Assembly (NCBI RefSeq): GCF_030232585.1
Contig: NZ_JASPJX010000005.1
Span: 1-64,000, forward strand
Direction: 5' to 3'
DNA length: 64,000 nucleotides
Source of the DNA: Corynebacterium sp. MSK008
GTDB lineage: Bacteria; Actinomycetota; Actinomycetes; Mycobacteriales; Mycobacteriaceae
Part shown: piece by piece, positions 52,739 through 62,259 of the stretch
Layout of the letters: each line of letters opens with the position of its first letter
Position numbering within the stretch: the stretch's first letter is position 1
Notes under the pieces: generated by a model
What the model was told of the DNA's origin: nothing
Seen by the model: the letters and a program-made list of their open reading frames with translations, nothing else
The model's database searches: none
Program-made: the position numbers and the translations under genes

Positions 52739-55600
52739 GTGGCTGAAGGCGGCAAGACCCTAGTCATCGTGGAGTCCGCGACGAAGGCGAAGAAGATCCA
52801 GAAGTACCTGGGCGACGACTTTATTGTGGAAGCCTCCGTCGGCCACATCCGCGACCTGCCCGGCCGCGCCGCCGACATCCCCGCCAAGTACAAGAAGGAA
52901 CCGTGGGCCAAACTCGGCGTCAACCCCGAGGACGGCTTCACACCCATCTACGTCGTCGACGCCGACAAGAAAAAGAAGGTCACCGACCTCAAATCCAAGC
53001 TCAAGCAGGCCGACAAACTTCTGCTCGCAACAGACCCGGACCGCGAAGGCGAAGCCATCGCCTGGCACCTTTTGGAAACCCTGAAGCCGAAGGTGCCGGT
53101 GGAGCGCATGGTGTTCAACGAGATCACCGAATCTGCCATCCGCGAAGCCGCCGAAAACACCCGCGAGCTGGACATGGCTCTCGTCGACGCCCAGGAGACC
53201 CGCCGCATCCTCGACCGCCTCTACGGCTACGAAGTCTCGCCGGTGTTGTGGAAGAAGGTCATGCCGCGCCTGTCCGCCGGCCGCGTCCAGTCCGTGGCTA
53301 CCCGCGTGATTGTCGAGCGCGAACGCGAACGCATGGCGTTCATCTCTGCCGAATATTGGGACCTGGTCGCGGAGTTGGAGAAGGGCGAGACGTTCGACGC
53401 GAAGCTCGTCGCGCTCGACGGCAAACGCATCGCCCAGGGCCGCGACTTCGATGACCGGGGGCGGCTGAAGGGCGAGGCGGTGGTCGTCGATAAGCAAAAG
53501 GCGCACTCGCTTGCCGACGCACTGGGCACCGCACCCATGCACGTCACCGCAGTAGAGGAAAAGCCGTATTCGCGTAAACCCTACGCGCCGTTTATGACCT
53601 CCACGCTGCAGCAGGAAGCCGGACGCAAGCTGCACTTCACCTCCGCGCGCACCATGCGCATCGCGCAACGGCTGTACGAAAACGGCCACATCACCTACAT
53701 GCGTACAGACTCCACCTCACTGTCCAAGCAGGGCCTCGACGCCGCACGCTCCGCCGCACGCGAGCTGTACGGCGCAAACTACGTCACCGACGCGCCGCGC
53801 ACCTACGACCGCAAGGTGAAAAACTCGCAGGAAGCCCACGAAGCCATCCGCCCCGCCGGCGAACGCTTCGCCACCCCCGGGCAGCTGGCGGGCTCGCTGG
53901 ACGCCGAGGAGTTCAAACTCTACGAACTCATCTGGGCGCGCACCGTCGCCTCCCAGATGCAAGACGCCCGCGGCACCTCCATGAAGGTCACCGTGCAAGG
54001 CGACGCCGCCGGCGAAGCGTGCGAGTTCGCCGCCACCGGCCGCACCGTCACCTTCCCCGGCTGGCTGCGCGCCTACTCCGACCGCCAAGCCAACGAAACC
54101 CGCCTGCCGCAACTGGCCAAGGGCGACGAGCTGGCCACCAATAAGGTCACGGCGGACGGCCACTCCACCAACCCGCCGGCGCGCTACACCGAAGCCTCGC
54201 TGGTGAAGAAGATGGAAGAGCTCGGCATCGGCCGCCCGTCCACCTACGCGTCGATTATCAAGACCATCCAGGACCGCGGCTACGTCTTCGTCCGCGGCAA
54301 CGCGCTGGTGCCGTCGTGGGTCGCGTTCTCCGTGGTGGGCCTGTTGGAAAACAACTTCGACGCGCTCGTGGACTACGACTTCACCTCGTCGATGGAAGAC
54401 GAGCTCGACGAAATCGCCCACGGCAACCAGGACCGCACCAAATGGCTGTCCGGCTTCTACTTCGGCGACGCCGACGCGCGCGAATCCATGGCGCAGGCAC
54501 TCGCGCGCCGCGGCGGGCTCAAGCACATGATCGAGAACAACCTCGAATCCATCGACGCGCGCGCCGCGAACTCGCTGACACTTTTCGACGATGCCGAAGG
54601 CCGCCCCGTCGTCGTCCGCGTCGGACGCTACGGGCCCTACATCGAGCGCGTCATCGGCGAGAAGGACGGCGAGCCCGAGTACCAGCGCGCCAACCTGCCC
54701 GAATCCGCCACCCCGGACGAAATCACCCTGGAAATGGCGGAAAAGCTCTTCGCCACCCCGCAGTCCGGCCGCGAACTCGGCGTCAACCCCGCCAACGGCC
54801 GCACAGTGGTGGCGAAGGAGGGCCGTTTCGGCCCGTACGTCACGGAGCTCGTGCGTGACGACGAGCGCGCCACCGCCGAAGCCCGCGCCGAAGAAATCAT
54901 CGCCGCGGAGCGCGCCGAGGAGGATAAGCAACGCGCCGAGGAAGGCAAACGCGCCAAGAACTGGGAGACCAAGACCGCGGCGGCGCAGAAGGAAAAGCGC
55001 ATGGCGCAGCTCGTCGACGAGCAGCTCAAGCCCGCCACCGCGTCACTGTTTTCCACGATGGAGCCGTCCAGCGTCACCTTCGACGAAGCGATGCAGCTGC
55101 TGTCGCTGCCACGTGAAGTCGGCGAGGACCCGGCGGACGGCGAGATGATCACCGCGCAAAACGGCCGCTACGGCCCGTACCTGAAGAAGGGCAACGACTC
55201 CCGCTCGCTGGCCTCGGAGGACCAGATCTTCTCCATCACCCTGGATGAGGCCCGCCGCATCTACGCCGAGCCGAAACGACGCGGCCGCGCCGCCGCGAAG
55301 CCGCCGCTGAAGATGCTCGGCGACAACGACGTCTCCGGCAAGCCCATGACTATCAAGGACGGCCGCTTCGGCCCGTACGTCACCGACGGCGAAACCAACG
55401 CGTCACTGCAGCGCGGCGACACCCCAGAAACCATGACGGACCAGCGCGCCAACGAGCTGCTCTCCGCCCGCCGCGCCCGCGAAGCCGAAGGCGGCGGCAA
55501 GAAGGCCACCAAGAAGAAAGCGACCAAGAAAAAGACAACTAAGAAGGCCACGAAGCCGAAGCAAACCACGAAGCGCGTAGTCAAGGCCCGCAAGCGCTAA
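52739..55600 (+). CDS. topA: DNA topoisomerase I
   Basis: 953 residues. Type IA enzyme: Toprim begins TLVIVESATKAKKIQKYLG with DxDxD ligands in ATDPDREGEA; the catalytic Tyr is in YMRTDSTSL at about residue 319. The C-terminus lacks zinc-finger cysteines and carries repeated GRYGPY/GRFGPYV modules, then a Lys-rich tail (KKATKKKATKKKTTKK): the mycobacterial/corynebacterial form, which binds RNA polymerase. GTG at 52739 with GAGGTG upstream is preferred; GTG 52715 would add eight residues. Confidence 0.95.
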   Translation: MAEGGKTLVIVESATKAKKIQKYLGDDFIVEASVGHIRDLPGRAADIPAKYKKEPWAKLGVNPEDGFTPIYVVDADKKKKVTDLKSKLKQADKLLLATDPDREGEAIAWHLLETLKPKVPVERMVFNEITESAIREAAENTRELDMALVDAQETRRILDRLYGYEVSPVLWKKVMPRLSAGRVQSVATRVIVERERERMAFISAEYWDLVAELEKGETFDAKLVALDGKRIAQGRDFDDRGRLKGEAVVVDKQKAHSLADALGTAPMHVTAVEEKPYSRKPYAPFMTSTLQQEAGRKLHFTSARTMRIAQRLYENGHITYMRTDSTSLSKQGLDAARSAARELYGANYVTDAPRTYDRKVKNSQEAHEAIRPAGERFATPGQLAGSLDAEEFKLYELIWARTVASQMQDARGTSMKVTVQGDAAGEACEFAATGRTVTFPGWLRAYSDRQANETRLPQLAKGDELATNKVTADGHSTNPPARYTEASLVKKMEELGIGRPSTYASIIKTIQDRGYVFVRGNALVPSWVAFSVVGLLENNFDALVDYDFTSSMEDELDEIAHGNQDRTKWLSGFYFGDADARESMAQALARRGGLKHMIENNLESIDARAANSLTLFDDAEGRPVVVRVGRYGPYIERVIGEKDGEPEYQRANLPESATPDEITLEMAEKLFATPQSGRELGVNPANGRTVVAKEGRFGPYVTELVRDDERATAEARAEEIIAAERAEEDKQRAEEGKRAKNWETKTAAAQKEKRMAQLVDEQLKPATASLFSTMEPSSVTFDEAMQLLSLPREVGEDPADGEMITAQNGRYGPYLKKGNDSRSLASEDQIFSITLDEARRIYAEPKRRGRAAAKPPLKMLGDNDVSGKPMTIKDGRFGPYVTDGETNASLQRGDTPETMTDQRANELLSARRAREAEGGGKKATKKKATKKKTTKKATKPKQTTKRVVKARKR
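53485..53497 (-). repeat. TTGCYTATCGACG word, topA
   Basis: Antisense to topA; sense codons read Val-Asp-Lys-Gln. Confidence 0.7.
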
Positions 55601-55618
55601 AACTTCGCAACGTATACC

Positions 55619-55647
55619 GCGGTGGCGTGCTAGCGCCACCGCGTTTT
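55619..55647 (+). terminator. topA terminator
   Basis: GCGGTGGCG (55619-55627) and CGCCACCGC (55634-55642) form a 9-bp stem followed by GTTTT. Confidence 0.88.
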
Positions 55648-55693
55648 GCGTTCCTGTGGACAACCGTGTTGCGGCGTCAACAACCGGCGGGGG

Positions 55694-55702
55694 TTATCCA
55701 CA
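55694..55702 (+). promoter_or_regulatory. DnaA box (perfect TTATCCACA) upstream of HNH gene
   Basis: Lies 52 nt upstream of the HNH gene start. A related TGTGGACAA (reverse TTGTCCACA) lies about 40 nt further upstream, giving a pair spaced like the one at 44850/44893. Confidence 0.55.
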
Positions 55703-55754
55703 GATTTCTGACGGGGTCTGGTGTTGAGGGTTGCGCTGGCTTAGCTTCTGGGCC

Positions 55755-56792
55755 ATGAACTTCACCGACTTCGTTTCCGCAGGCGTAGCCGTGCTCGCCG
55801 ACTTCGACCGCGACGTGGCCATGGCCGCCGGCCTATCCACGGGGCGGGTGCGCGACCTGGCGCGGGTGCACCACGCGTATTACGGGCCGACCCAGTTCAC
55901 CCGCAAACAACGCGACGCACTCGAAGCCGCGCATGGTCTGCCTGTCGACCAGCTCATCCACATCGAGAAAAAGTTGCTCGCCGTCGCAGGCGCCGCAGAA
56001 CGCTGGCGCATTAGGTTGGATTTGGTGCGCCACCGCGGCTCCTACAGAGCGTTGACCAAGCGCATCAAACGCCTGATCAAACAACCCGTCAAACCCGCCC
56101 CACCCTCGTGTAAGTTCAGCCGCTCGAAGGCGGGCATGCGCACCATGATCCTGACCTACAACGAGCGCGACCTCGCCGATCTTGAGCACTTGCTGCGACA
56201 ACTCATCGACGCCGACGACCCGGCGGCCGCCCAAATGGCCCACACGCTTATCGGGATCCTGCGCGACGGCAAAGGCATACCGAAGGCGAACTTCCGGCCG
56301 ATCATCCTGGTGCCGATCGCCGACTGGGCCCGCATCCAATCCGGCCACGCCGACGAAGTCACCCTGATTTGCACCGACGGCACCACCATGACCGGTGCCG
56401 AATACATGGAGCACGAATTCGGCGACATACTCGAAGTCGCCGCGTTCCACCCCCAAGAAGGACCCGTCAACCTCTACTACGCCGAACGCTGCGCCAACCC
56501 CAAACAAAAGACCATGTCGAAACTGCTCTGCCCGGCCTGTGCGTTTCCCGACTGCAAACACTCCGCCGAAACCACCCAAACCCACCACATCAACGCCTGG
56601 CGCTACGGGGGAATGACCAACATGGACAACCTCGCCGAACTCTGCCCCTTCCACAACGGGGTCAACGCGGATAACCGCAACGGCCCGTTCGGCTACATCG
56701 ACAACCCCAACGCCCGCATCCACTGGGTCGCCCCCAACGGCACACGCGTCCCCATGACCACCCCGGGCGCGATGGAGCTGCTGTTCGGCTAA
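55755..56792 (+). CDS. HNH endonuclease domain protein (corynebacterial DUF222-like)
   Basis: 345 residues. The N-terminal ~240 are helical and of the DUF222 type; the C-terminal zinc-binding HNH core is CPACAFPDC, then TQTHHINAWRYGG, NMDNL and CPFHN. The partial paralogue at 1-339 shares this region. TAGCTT lies 7 nt before the ATG (leaderless). Families of such genes are scattered through corynebacterial genomes, may be mobile or involved in DNA damage, and their targets are unknown. A DnaA box lies just upstream. Confidence 0.88.
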   Translation: MNFTDFVSAGVAVLADFDRDVAMAAGLSTGRVRDLARVHHAYYGPTQFTRKQRDALEAAHGLPVDQLIHIEKKLLAVAGAAERWRIRLDLVRHRGSYRALTKRIKRLIKQPVKPAPPSCKFSRSKAGMRTMILTYNERDLADLEHLLRQLIDADDPAAAQMAHTLIGILRDGKGIPKANFRPIILVPIADWARIQSGHADEVTLICTDGTTMTGAEYMEHEFGDILEVAAFHPQEGPVNLYYAERCANPKQKTMSKLLCPACAFPDCKHSAETTQTHHINAWRYGGMTNMDNLAELCPFHNGVNADNRNGPFGYIDNPNARIHWVAPNGTRVPMTTPGAMELLFG

Positions 56793-56809
56793 CCAGCCCA
56801 CACCGACAA

Positions 56810-56827
56810 CCCGCCCCACAGGGCGGG
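56810..56827. terminator. Hairpin between convergent HNH and cyaB genes
   Basis: CCCGCCC-CACA-GGGCGGG, a 7-bp GC stem without a T-run; probably a weak bidirectional terminator. Confidence 0.5.
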
Positions 56828-56846
56828 CACATCGGCGTGCCCAAAA

Positions 56847-58370
56847 CTAGGAACGGTCGGCCATGGTGGAGCGCACCGGGCGCGCCAGCTGCGTCATCTT
56901 GCCGCGGCCGCGCAGCTCCACGGACTTCATCAGCGTCCAGCGCTGCTGCTCCACTTCGTTGGCGGCGCGCAGGGTGGCGGCGTTGGTGAGCACCAGGCCC
57001 GGGGTTTCTTTTGCCATGTCGGTCAAACGGGCAGCGCCGTTGACGGCGTCGCCGATCACGGTGTACTCGAAGCGGTCCGAGCCGCCGATGTGGCCCGCCA
57101 CCACGTGCCCGGACGCCACACCGATGCCGGCGCGCAGCTCTTGGCCGGCCAGATCCCGTTGGAGTTCGCGGGCGGCTTGGAGGGCGTGCGAGGCGGCGTC
57201 GTGAAGCGAAACGGGCGCCCCGAACACGGCCAAGGCCGCATCGCCCTGGAACTTATTGATCACGCCCTTGTTGCGGTGCACCACCTCGACGACCACGTCG
57301 AAGAAGTCGTTCAGCGCCGCGACAACCTCCTCCGGCGTGTGGTCCACGGCGTAGGTGGTGGAGCCGACGACGTCGATGAACAGCACCGCCACCTTGCGCT
57401 CTTCGCCGCCGAGCTCCGGGATCTCCTCTAGCGCCTTCTGCGCCACCTCGGCGCCGACGTACTGGCCGAAGATGTCGCGCACTCGCTGGCGGTCGCGAAG
57501 CCCCTTCATCATCTCGTTGAACCCGGCTTGCAGCACGCCGATCTCGGAGCCGTCGTAAATGTCAACCTGCGTGTTCTGCTCGCCGCGGCGCACGCGGTTA
57601 ATCGCCCCCTGCAGCTCCTTGATCGGGTCAACCACGTTCATGATCACCAGCGCGGTGCCCACAAACCCGGTGGCCATCCCGGCGGTGATCAACGCGACAA
57701 TCGCGGAGGTGAGCTCGCCGACGTTGCCCGTGAAGTAGCCGTGGCGCTGCGCCACCGTCAGCAACAAAACGCCCACCATCGGCACGGCGGAGGTGGTGAA
57801 CCACGTCAGGTAGAGCTGCCATTTGATCGGCGGCTGCAGCGTGGAGTCCTCGAAGCGGCGCGCCAGCGCGGATGCGGCGATGGGGCGCACGAGGCGCTCG
57901 GCCTGCAGGTAGGTCAGCACGGCGGTGACGAAGGTGGTCAGTGCGGCGGTGGCGAGGACGACGGTGGCCAGGCGGACGTCGACACGCCAAGCCCCCACTG
58001 TGACGATCGCGGTGCCGATACCCCACACGCCCACCACGATGATGGTTTGCAGCACCGGCAGCCGCATGACCAGGTGGCGCACCATGTTCGGGTCGTGCCC
58101 GTCGGGGTGGCGCTGCCATTCCAACACGGGCCGGAACAGGTACAGCGTGACCACGATGCCCAGCACGACGGCGACGGCCGCGTAGATCACGCCGACGGCG
58201 CCGAGTTGCCCGCCGAGGCCGAGTTCGCGCACTTCCGGCATGGGGATGAGGTAGCGCACGAACAGCATGCAGCCGATGGCGGCGATGACGTTGGTTCCCA
58301 GCACGGTTGCGGCATACAGGGGCCAGGACGTGCCCCAGAGCCACCGCAGATCGCGCCAGAATCTTTCCAT
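56847..58370 (-). CDS. cyaB: Class III adenylate cyclase CyaB
   Basis: 507 residues. Six predicted membrane helices (about 15-250), a HAMP linker (VVDPIKELQGAINRVRRGE), then the cyclase domain with metal-binding Asp in VLFIDVVGST and Asp in KFQGDAALAVFG, and purine-binding EYTVIGDAVNGAARL. Synthesises the cAMP sensed by GlxR (38105-38788), so signal producer and receptor are both in this window. Corresponds by order to C. glutamicum cyaB. Divergent from holB. Confidence 0.95.
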   Translation of the reverse strand: MERFWRDLRWLWGTSWPLYAATVLGTNVIAAIGCMLFVRYLIPMPEVRELGLGGQLGAVGVIYAAVAVVLGIVVTLYLFRPVLEWQRHPDGHDPNMVRHLVMRLPVLQTIIVVGVWGIGTAIVTVGAWRVDVRLATVVLATAALTTFVTAVLTYLQAERLVRPIAASALARRFEDSTLQPPIKWQLYLTWFTTSAVPMVGVLLLTVAQRHGYFTGNVGELTSAIVALITAGMATGFVGTALVIMNVVDPIKELQGAINRVRRGEQNTQVDIYDGSEIGVLQAGFNEMMKGLRDRQRVRDIFGQYVGAEVAQKALEEIPELGGEERKVAVLFIDVVGSTTYAVDHTPEEVVAALNDFFDVVVEVVHRNKGVINKFQGDAALAVFGAPVSLHDAASHALQAARELQRDLAGQELRAGIGVASGHVVAGHIGGSDRFEYTVIGDAVNGAARLTDMAKETPGLVLTNAATLRAANEVEQQRWTLMKSVELRGRGKMTQLARPVRSTMADRS

Positions 58371-58407
58371 GGTGTATCACCTTAGCGCGCGGGTACTGTG
58401 ATCATCC

Positions 58408-59607
58408 GTGACTACCCGTAGCGTCAGTGAGCGGCTTGCCGGTACGCCGGCGGTGCGCGAGACAATCATGTCGGCGGCCAAGGCTGCAAGGCTTGGCGAC
58501 GGCTACGCCATGACCCACGCCTGGCTTTTTACAGGCCCTCCGGGGGCAGGCCGGTCGCAGGCTGCGTTGGCGTTCGCGGCGGCGTTGATGTGCACGGACC
58601 CGGAGGAGATCGGTTGCGGGCGCTGCGAGGCGTGCCGGTTGGCGCTGGCGGGCACGCACACGGATCTGCTGCACGTGGTGCCGCAGCGGGTGAACATCCC
58701 AGTGGATTACGTGCGCCGCACGATCGTGCCGCAAGCTGCCCGCCTGCCGACGGTCGCCGCTTGGCGCGTCATCGTCATCGAGAACGCGGACCGGTTGAAC
58801 ACGGATGCCGCCGACGCGCTGCTGAAGACCGTGGAGGAGCCGCCGGAGCACACCGTGATCATCATGTGCGCCCCGTCGGCGGACCCGCAGGACTTCTCGC
58901 AGACGCTGCGCTCGCGCTGCCGCCACCTGTACGTGCCGGCGCCGACGGAGGACGAGGTTGTGCGCATCCTCGTCGAGGAGGAGGGCGCGACCGAGCACGA
59001 CGCGCGCCTCGCCGCGGCGGCGACCATGCGGCACGTGGGCCGGGCGCGGCTTCTGGTGCGCTCCGACAAGGTGCAGCAGCGCCGCTCCATGGCGATCAAC
59101 CTGGCGGAGCTGGTGTTCCACGGCGCGCAGGCCTTCCAGGCCGTCGGTGCGCTGGTCAAAGCGGCGGAAACCGAGGCGGTGGAGGCTCACAAGGCCGACG
59201 ACGAAGCCGAGCGCGCGAAGCTGGAAAACGCGCTCGGCATGGGCGCGAAAGGCAAAGGTGCGGGTAAGGCGTTGGGGGGCGTTGCGTCGTCGATAAAAGC
59301 GCTCGAAGAGGAGCAGAAGAAACGCGGCACCCGCCGCAAACGGGACATGTTCGACCTGGTCCTGGTGGACCTGGCGGGGGTGTACCGCGACGCCATGATC
59401 ATCCAGTCCGGTGCGGGGCTTGCCCTGGTCCACCCGGACTACGAAGGCCTGGCGCGCGAGATCGCGGAGCGTACCACCCCCGAAGGCCTGGTGGAGTGCC
59501 AGGAGGCGATCGCGCAGTGCCGCGAGCGGCTGGCGCAGCAGGTGCAGCCGCCGGTGGCGTTTAACGGGATGCTCGGTCGGCTCCGGCTCGCCTGCAAAGT
59601 GTCCTGA
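58408..59607 (+). CDS. holB: DNA polymerase III subunit delta'
   Basis: 399 residues. AAA+ clamp-loader subunit: GPPGAGRSQAALAFAAAL (Walker A with Lys to Arg, expected in the non-ATPase delta'), four-Cys zinc module C...CGRCEAC, sensor NADRLNTDAADALLKTVEEPP and SRC motif (LRSRCRHLY). Start GTG with TACTGT 8 nt upstream, so leaderless. The C-terminal extension is longer than in E. coli (334 residues). Confidence 0.95.
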   Translation: MTTRSVSERLAGTPAVRETIMSAAKAARLGDGYAMTHAWLFTGPPGAGRSQAALAFAAALMCTDPEEIGCGRCEACRLALAGTHTDLLHVVPQRVNIPVDYVRRTIVPQAARLPTVAAWRVIVIENADRLNTDAADALLKTVEEPPEHTVIIMCAPSADPQDFSQTLRSRCRHLYVPAPTEDEVVRILVEEEGATEHDARLAAAATMRHVGRARLLVRSDKVQQRRSMAINLAELVFHGAQAFQAVGALVKAAETEAVEAHKADDEAERAKLENALGMGAKGKGAGKALGGVASSIKALEEEQKKRGTRRKRDMFDLVLVDLAGVYRDAMIIQSGAGLALVHPDYEGLAREIAERTTPEGLVECQEAIAQCRERLAQQVQPPVAFNGMLGRLRLACKVS

Positions 59608-59672
59608 GCTGCCGGTTTCTCAGTTCTTCCCGGCTGCACTACACTTTCGCGGTGGTGCATCTTGCATGCCCG

Positions 59673-59745
59673 GCCACCTTAGCTCAGTCGGTAGAGCATC
59701 TCACTCGTAATGAGAAGGTCGCGAGTTCGATTCTCGCAGGTGGCT
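59673..59745 (+). tRNA. tRNA-Thr (anticodon CGT)
   Basis: 73 nt without encoded CCA. Acceptor GCCACCT/AGGTGGC; anticodon stem TCTCA/TGAGA with loop CTCGTAA and anticodon CGT; T-arm CGAG-TTCGATT-CTCG. A run of seven T follows and is also the 3' end of the convergent acyl-CoA synthetase, which overlaps the last base. Confidence 0.95.
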
Positions 59746-61370
59746 CAATTTTTTTGCCCTAAACCGGGCAGGAACCGTGGCACGACCTTGCCCACGGCGT
59801 TGCGCGGCAGCTCGTCCACGAAGTGGACGTCGCGGGGGATAGAGTGGTCGGCCAGCCGGGTGCGCACCCAGTCGCGCACCGCGTCGGCGGTGATGTCGGC
59901 GCTGCGAACCACCCACACGGCGATGCGCTTGAACATCTGCTCGTCGTCGACGCCGTGCGCGTACACCTCGCCGACACCCGGCATGTCCTCGAGCACCTCC
60001 ACCACGGACTGCGGGTGGACGTTTTCGCCACCGACGATGATCATGTCGTCGTTGCGGGACTGCACGTGCAGGTACCCGTCGGCGTCGAAGTAGCCGAGGT
60101 CGCCCATTTCCACCAGCCCGTTGATTTCCACCATTTCGGTCGCGGGGTTGGTGTAGCTGCGCAGCGCCGTTTCGTTGTGCAGGAAGATGCGTCCGGTTTG
60201 GCCGGTTGCGACTTCGCGCCCTTGGTCGTCGTAAAGCTTGAGCACCGTGCCGGGCGGGACTTTGCCCACGGTGGTGGGGTCGGCCTGCATCTGCTCGGGC
60301 GAGGCGGCCGCGGCGAGGGCGAGTTCGGTGGAGCCGTAGATGTTGGCCAGGATCGGGCCGAAGCGCTCGGTGGTGCGGCGCAGAAGCGTCGGGGTGACGG
60401 CGTTGCCGGCGGAGGCGAGGTAGCGCAGCGAGGACGTGTCGTAGTTTTCTTCCAGGTCCAGCATCTGTTTGAAGAAGATGGGCGAGGAGATCAGCCCGTC
60501 GCAGCGGTAGCGCTCGATGTCGCGGAAGCAGGCTTCCGGGTCGAAGATGCGGCGGGTGACGATGGTGGAGCGCGTCGCCAGTGCGACTTGCAGTGCGGAC
60601 CAGCCCCAGGTGTGGAAGATCGAGGCGGTCAGTTGCACGGTGTCGCCCGCGCGCCAGGGGATGGCTTCGAGGTAGCCGGCGACCACGAATGGCATGCGCG
60701 GTTCGGGCCGCACGATGCCTTTGGGGATGCCGGTGGTGCCGGAGCTCATCAGCACGAGGTTGCCGTGTTTGGGCCAGCGGGGCAGTTGCCTATCGACGTC
60801 CCTCCGGACCACCTGCCCAATCGAAAGCCCCGCGCCGCCGTCCTCGTGGGCGCGGACGATGGTGATGCCGTTGGTGTTGGCTGGGAGGCGGTCGGCGAAC
60901 TCGTCGTCGATGAACAGGACGTTGATGTCGTTCTCGGCGAAGACGCCGGCGAGCTGCTCGGGCGAGGAGCCGATATTGAGCAGGAAGATGTGCGCCCCGG
61001 CGTAGCCTTTGGCGGCCAGCGGCAGGATGATGCCGCGGCCGTTGCGGGCCATCACGCCAATGCGCAGCTCGTCTAGGCCGCGTTCTTCCTGCAGGCTCAG
61101 CAGCCATTTGGCCAGGGTGCGTGAGTCGTCGCGGAGTTGGCGGTAGGTGATCACGCCGGTGTCGTCGATGAGTGCGACGCGGTCCGGTGTGGCGGCGGCG
61201 CCCTGTTCGACTTCGCGGGCGGTGGTGAACCAGTAGCGCGCGAGGTTGGGGGCGAGCGCGAGGGCTGCGCGGGGGCCGCCTTCGGCGCTGACGATGCCAG
61301 CGCGTGTAACGGCGGGCACGAAGCGGGCGAAAGACTTCAGTAGGAACAGCGGACGGTGGGTGGGTCGCAT
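59745..61370 (-). CDS. Acyl-CoA synthetase / AMP-dependent ligase
   Basis: 541 residues. ANL superfamily: P-loop LMSSGTTGIPKG, YGSTE adenylate-binding, GDLGYFDADGYLHVQSRNDDMI hinge with GRND-like core, and final PRNAVGKV with the catalytic Lys. Activates fatty or similar acids to CoA thioesters or AMP esters; chain length is unknown. TACATT lies 6 nt before the ATG (leaderless), and a perfect DnaA box overlaps the start codon (61370-61378). Confidence 0.9.
   Translation of the reverse strand: MRPTHRPLFLLKSFARFVPAVTRAGIVSAEGGPRAALALAPNLARYWFTTAREVEQGAAATPDRVALIDDTGVITYRQLRDDSRTLAKWLLSLQEERGLDELRIGVMARNGRGIILPLAAKGYAGAHIFLLNIGSSPEQLAGVFAENDINVLFIDDEFADRLPANTNGITIVRAHEDGGAGLSIGQVVRRDVDRQLPRWPKHGNLVLMSSGTTGIPKGIVRPEPRMPFVVAGYLEAIPWRAGDTVQLTASIFHTWGWSALQVALATRSTIVTRRIFDPEACFRDIERYRCDGLISSPIFFKQMLDLEENYDTSSLRYLASAGNAVTPTLLRRTTERFGPILANIYGSTELALAAAASPEQMQADPTTVGKVPPGTVLKLYDDQGREVATGQTGRIFLHNETALRSYTNPATEMVEINGLVEMGDLGYFDADGYLHVQSRNDDMIIVGGENVHPQSVVEVLEDMPGVGEVYAHGVDDEQMFKRIAVWVVRSADITADAVRDWVRTRLADHSIPRDVHFVDELPRNAVGKVVPRFLPGLGQKN
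60786..60798 (+). repeat. TTGCYTATCGACG word, acyl-CoA synthetase gene
   Basis: TTGCCTATCGACG, antisense; sense codons read Asp-Val-Asp-Arg-Gln. Confidence 0.7.
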
Positions 61371-61378
61371 GTGGATAA
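61370..61378 (-). promoter_or_regulatory. DnaA box overlapping the acyl-CoA synthetase start
   Basis: TTATCCACA read on the minus strand, spanning the -10/start region of the acyl-CoA synthetase gene. Fourth perfect copy in the window. Confidence 0.5.
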
Positions 61379-61423
61379 TGTAGCCTACTGTTACGCAAGT
61401 TTCCCCTGTGAAAGGATTTCGCC

Positions 61424-62248
61424 GTGTCCCTCACCCGCCGCATCGCCGCAGCCTTCGTCGCGGCGGCCGCGCTTCTCGCCCCGCTCACCCCGGCAGCGCA
61501 GGCGCAGGAGCGCAACATGGTCATCTTCGGTGACTCTGTTATTTCCGACCCGAACATGGGTCAGTGGGCCGCCGGCAAGTTGGGGCTCGACCCGCGAGGC
61601 CCGTCCGACATCACCACCTGGTGCCCGACGTCGCCGACGAGCTGGGGCAAGCGCTCCGCCGCGAAGCTGGGCTTGCCGGTTGCCGACTACTCCTGCACCG
61701 GCACCGTCTCCATTCAGAAGGGCCCGCAGTTCGCCTCCGGGGTCACCCGCGCGATCAACGACCGCGGTCTGTCGCCGGCCACCGCACGCGTGATCATCAC
61801 CACCGGGTTCAACGACACGTACCACAACGACGGCCGCGACCGCGCCGCCTTCCGCCGCGACTGGGTGGCCGCCATGGCCCCACAGATCCACCGCATCCGC
61901 GCCGCCGCCCCGAATGCCCGCATCCAGATCGTGGGCTACCCCAAGATCACCGCCGGCGACCGAGTGTGCCTGTTCCACGTCGCGCCGAACGTCTCCGACG
62001 CCACCCGGTTCGCGCAGGTGCAGGAGTGGGAAGGCTCGATCCAGTGGGCGCAGGTGGACCTCGCGCGAGCTACCGGTGTGGAGTTTTTGGACCTCAAGCC
62101 CTCTACCTGGCACAACAACATGTGCGCCCCTGACAGCCAGCGCATGTGGGCCGGCCTGGTGGACTTCTACGGCGGTCCGGGTAACCTGCCCATCCACGTC
62201 AACCAGCGCGGCCACGAGCACGTGGCAAACGTCATCGCCCGCTCCTAG
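61424..62248 (+). CDS. Secreted SGNH/GDSL hydrolase
   Basis: 274 residues. Signal peptide (ending AAQAQ, about 28), GDS block [10 protein letters not shown] with nucleophile Ser, GFNDTY oxyanion block, and the catalytic pair in [11 protein letters not shown]. Six cysteines suggest disulfides. SGNH esterases remodel lipids or glycolipids of the mycolate envelope. GTG start; a DnaA box and the divergent promoter of the acyl-CoA synthetase lie upstream, so both lipid-related genes share an intergenic region. Confidence 0.9.
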   Translation: MSLTRRIAAAFVAAAALLAPLTPAAQAQERNMVIFGDSVISDPNMGQWAAGKLGLDPRGPSDITTWCPTSPTSWGKRSAAKLGLPVADYSCTGTVSIQKGPQFASGVTRAINDRGLSPATARVIITTGFNDTYHNDGRDRAAFRRDWVAAMAPQIHRIRAAAPNARIQIVGYPKITAGDRVCLFHVAPNVSDATRFAQVQEWEGSIQWAQVDLARATGVEFLDLKPSTWHNNMCAPDSQRMWAGLVDFYGGPGNLPIHVNQRGHEHVANVIARS

Positions 62249-62259
62249 TCTGGGGAGGC

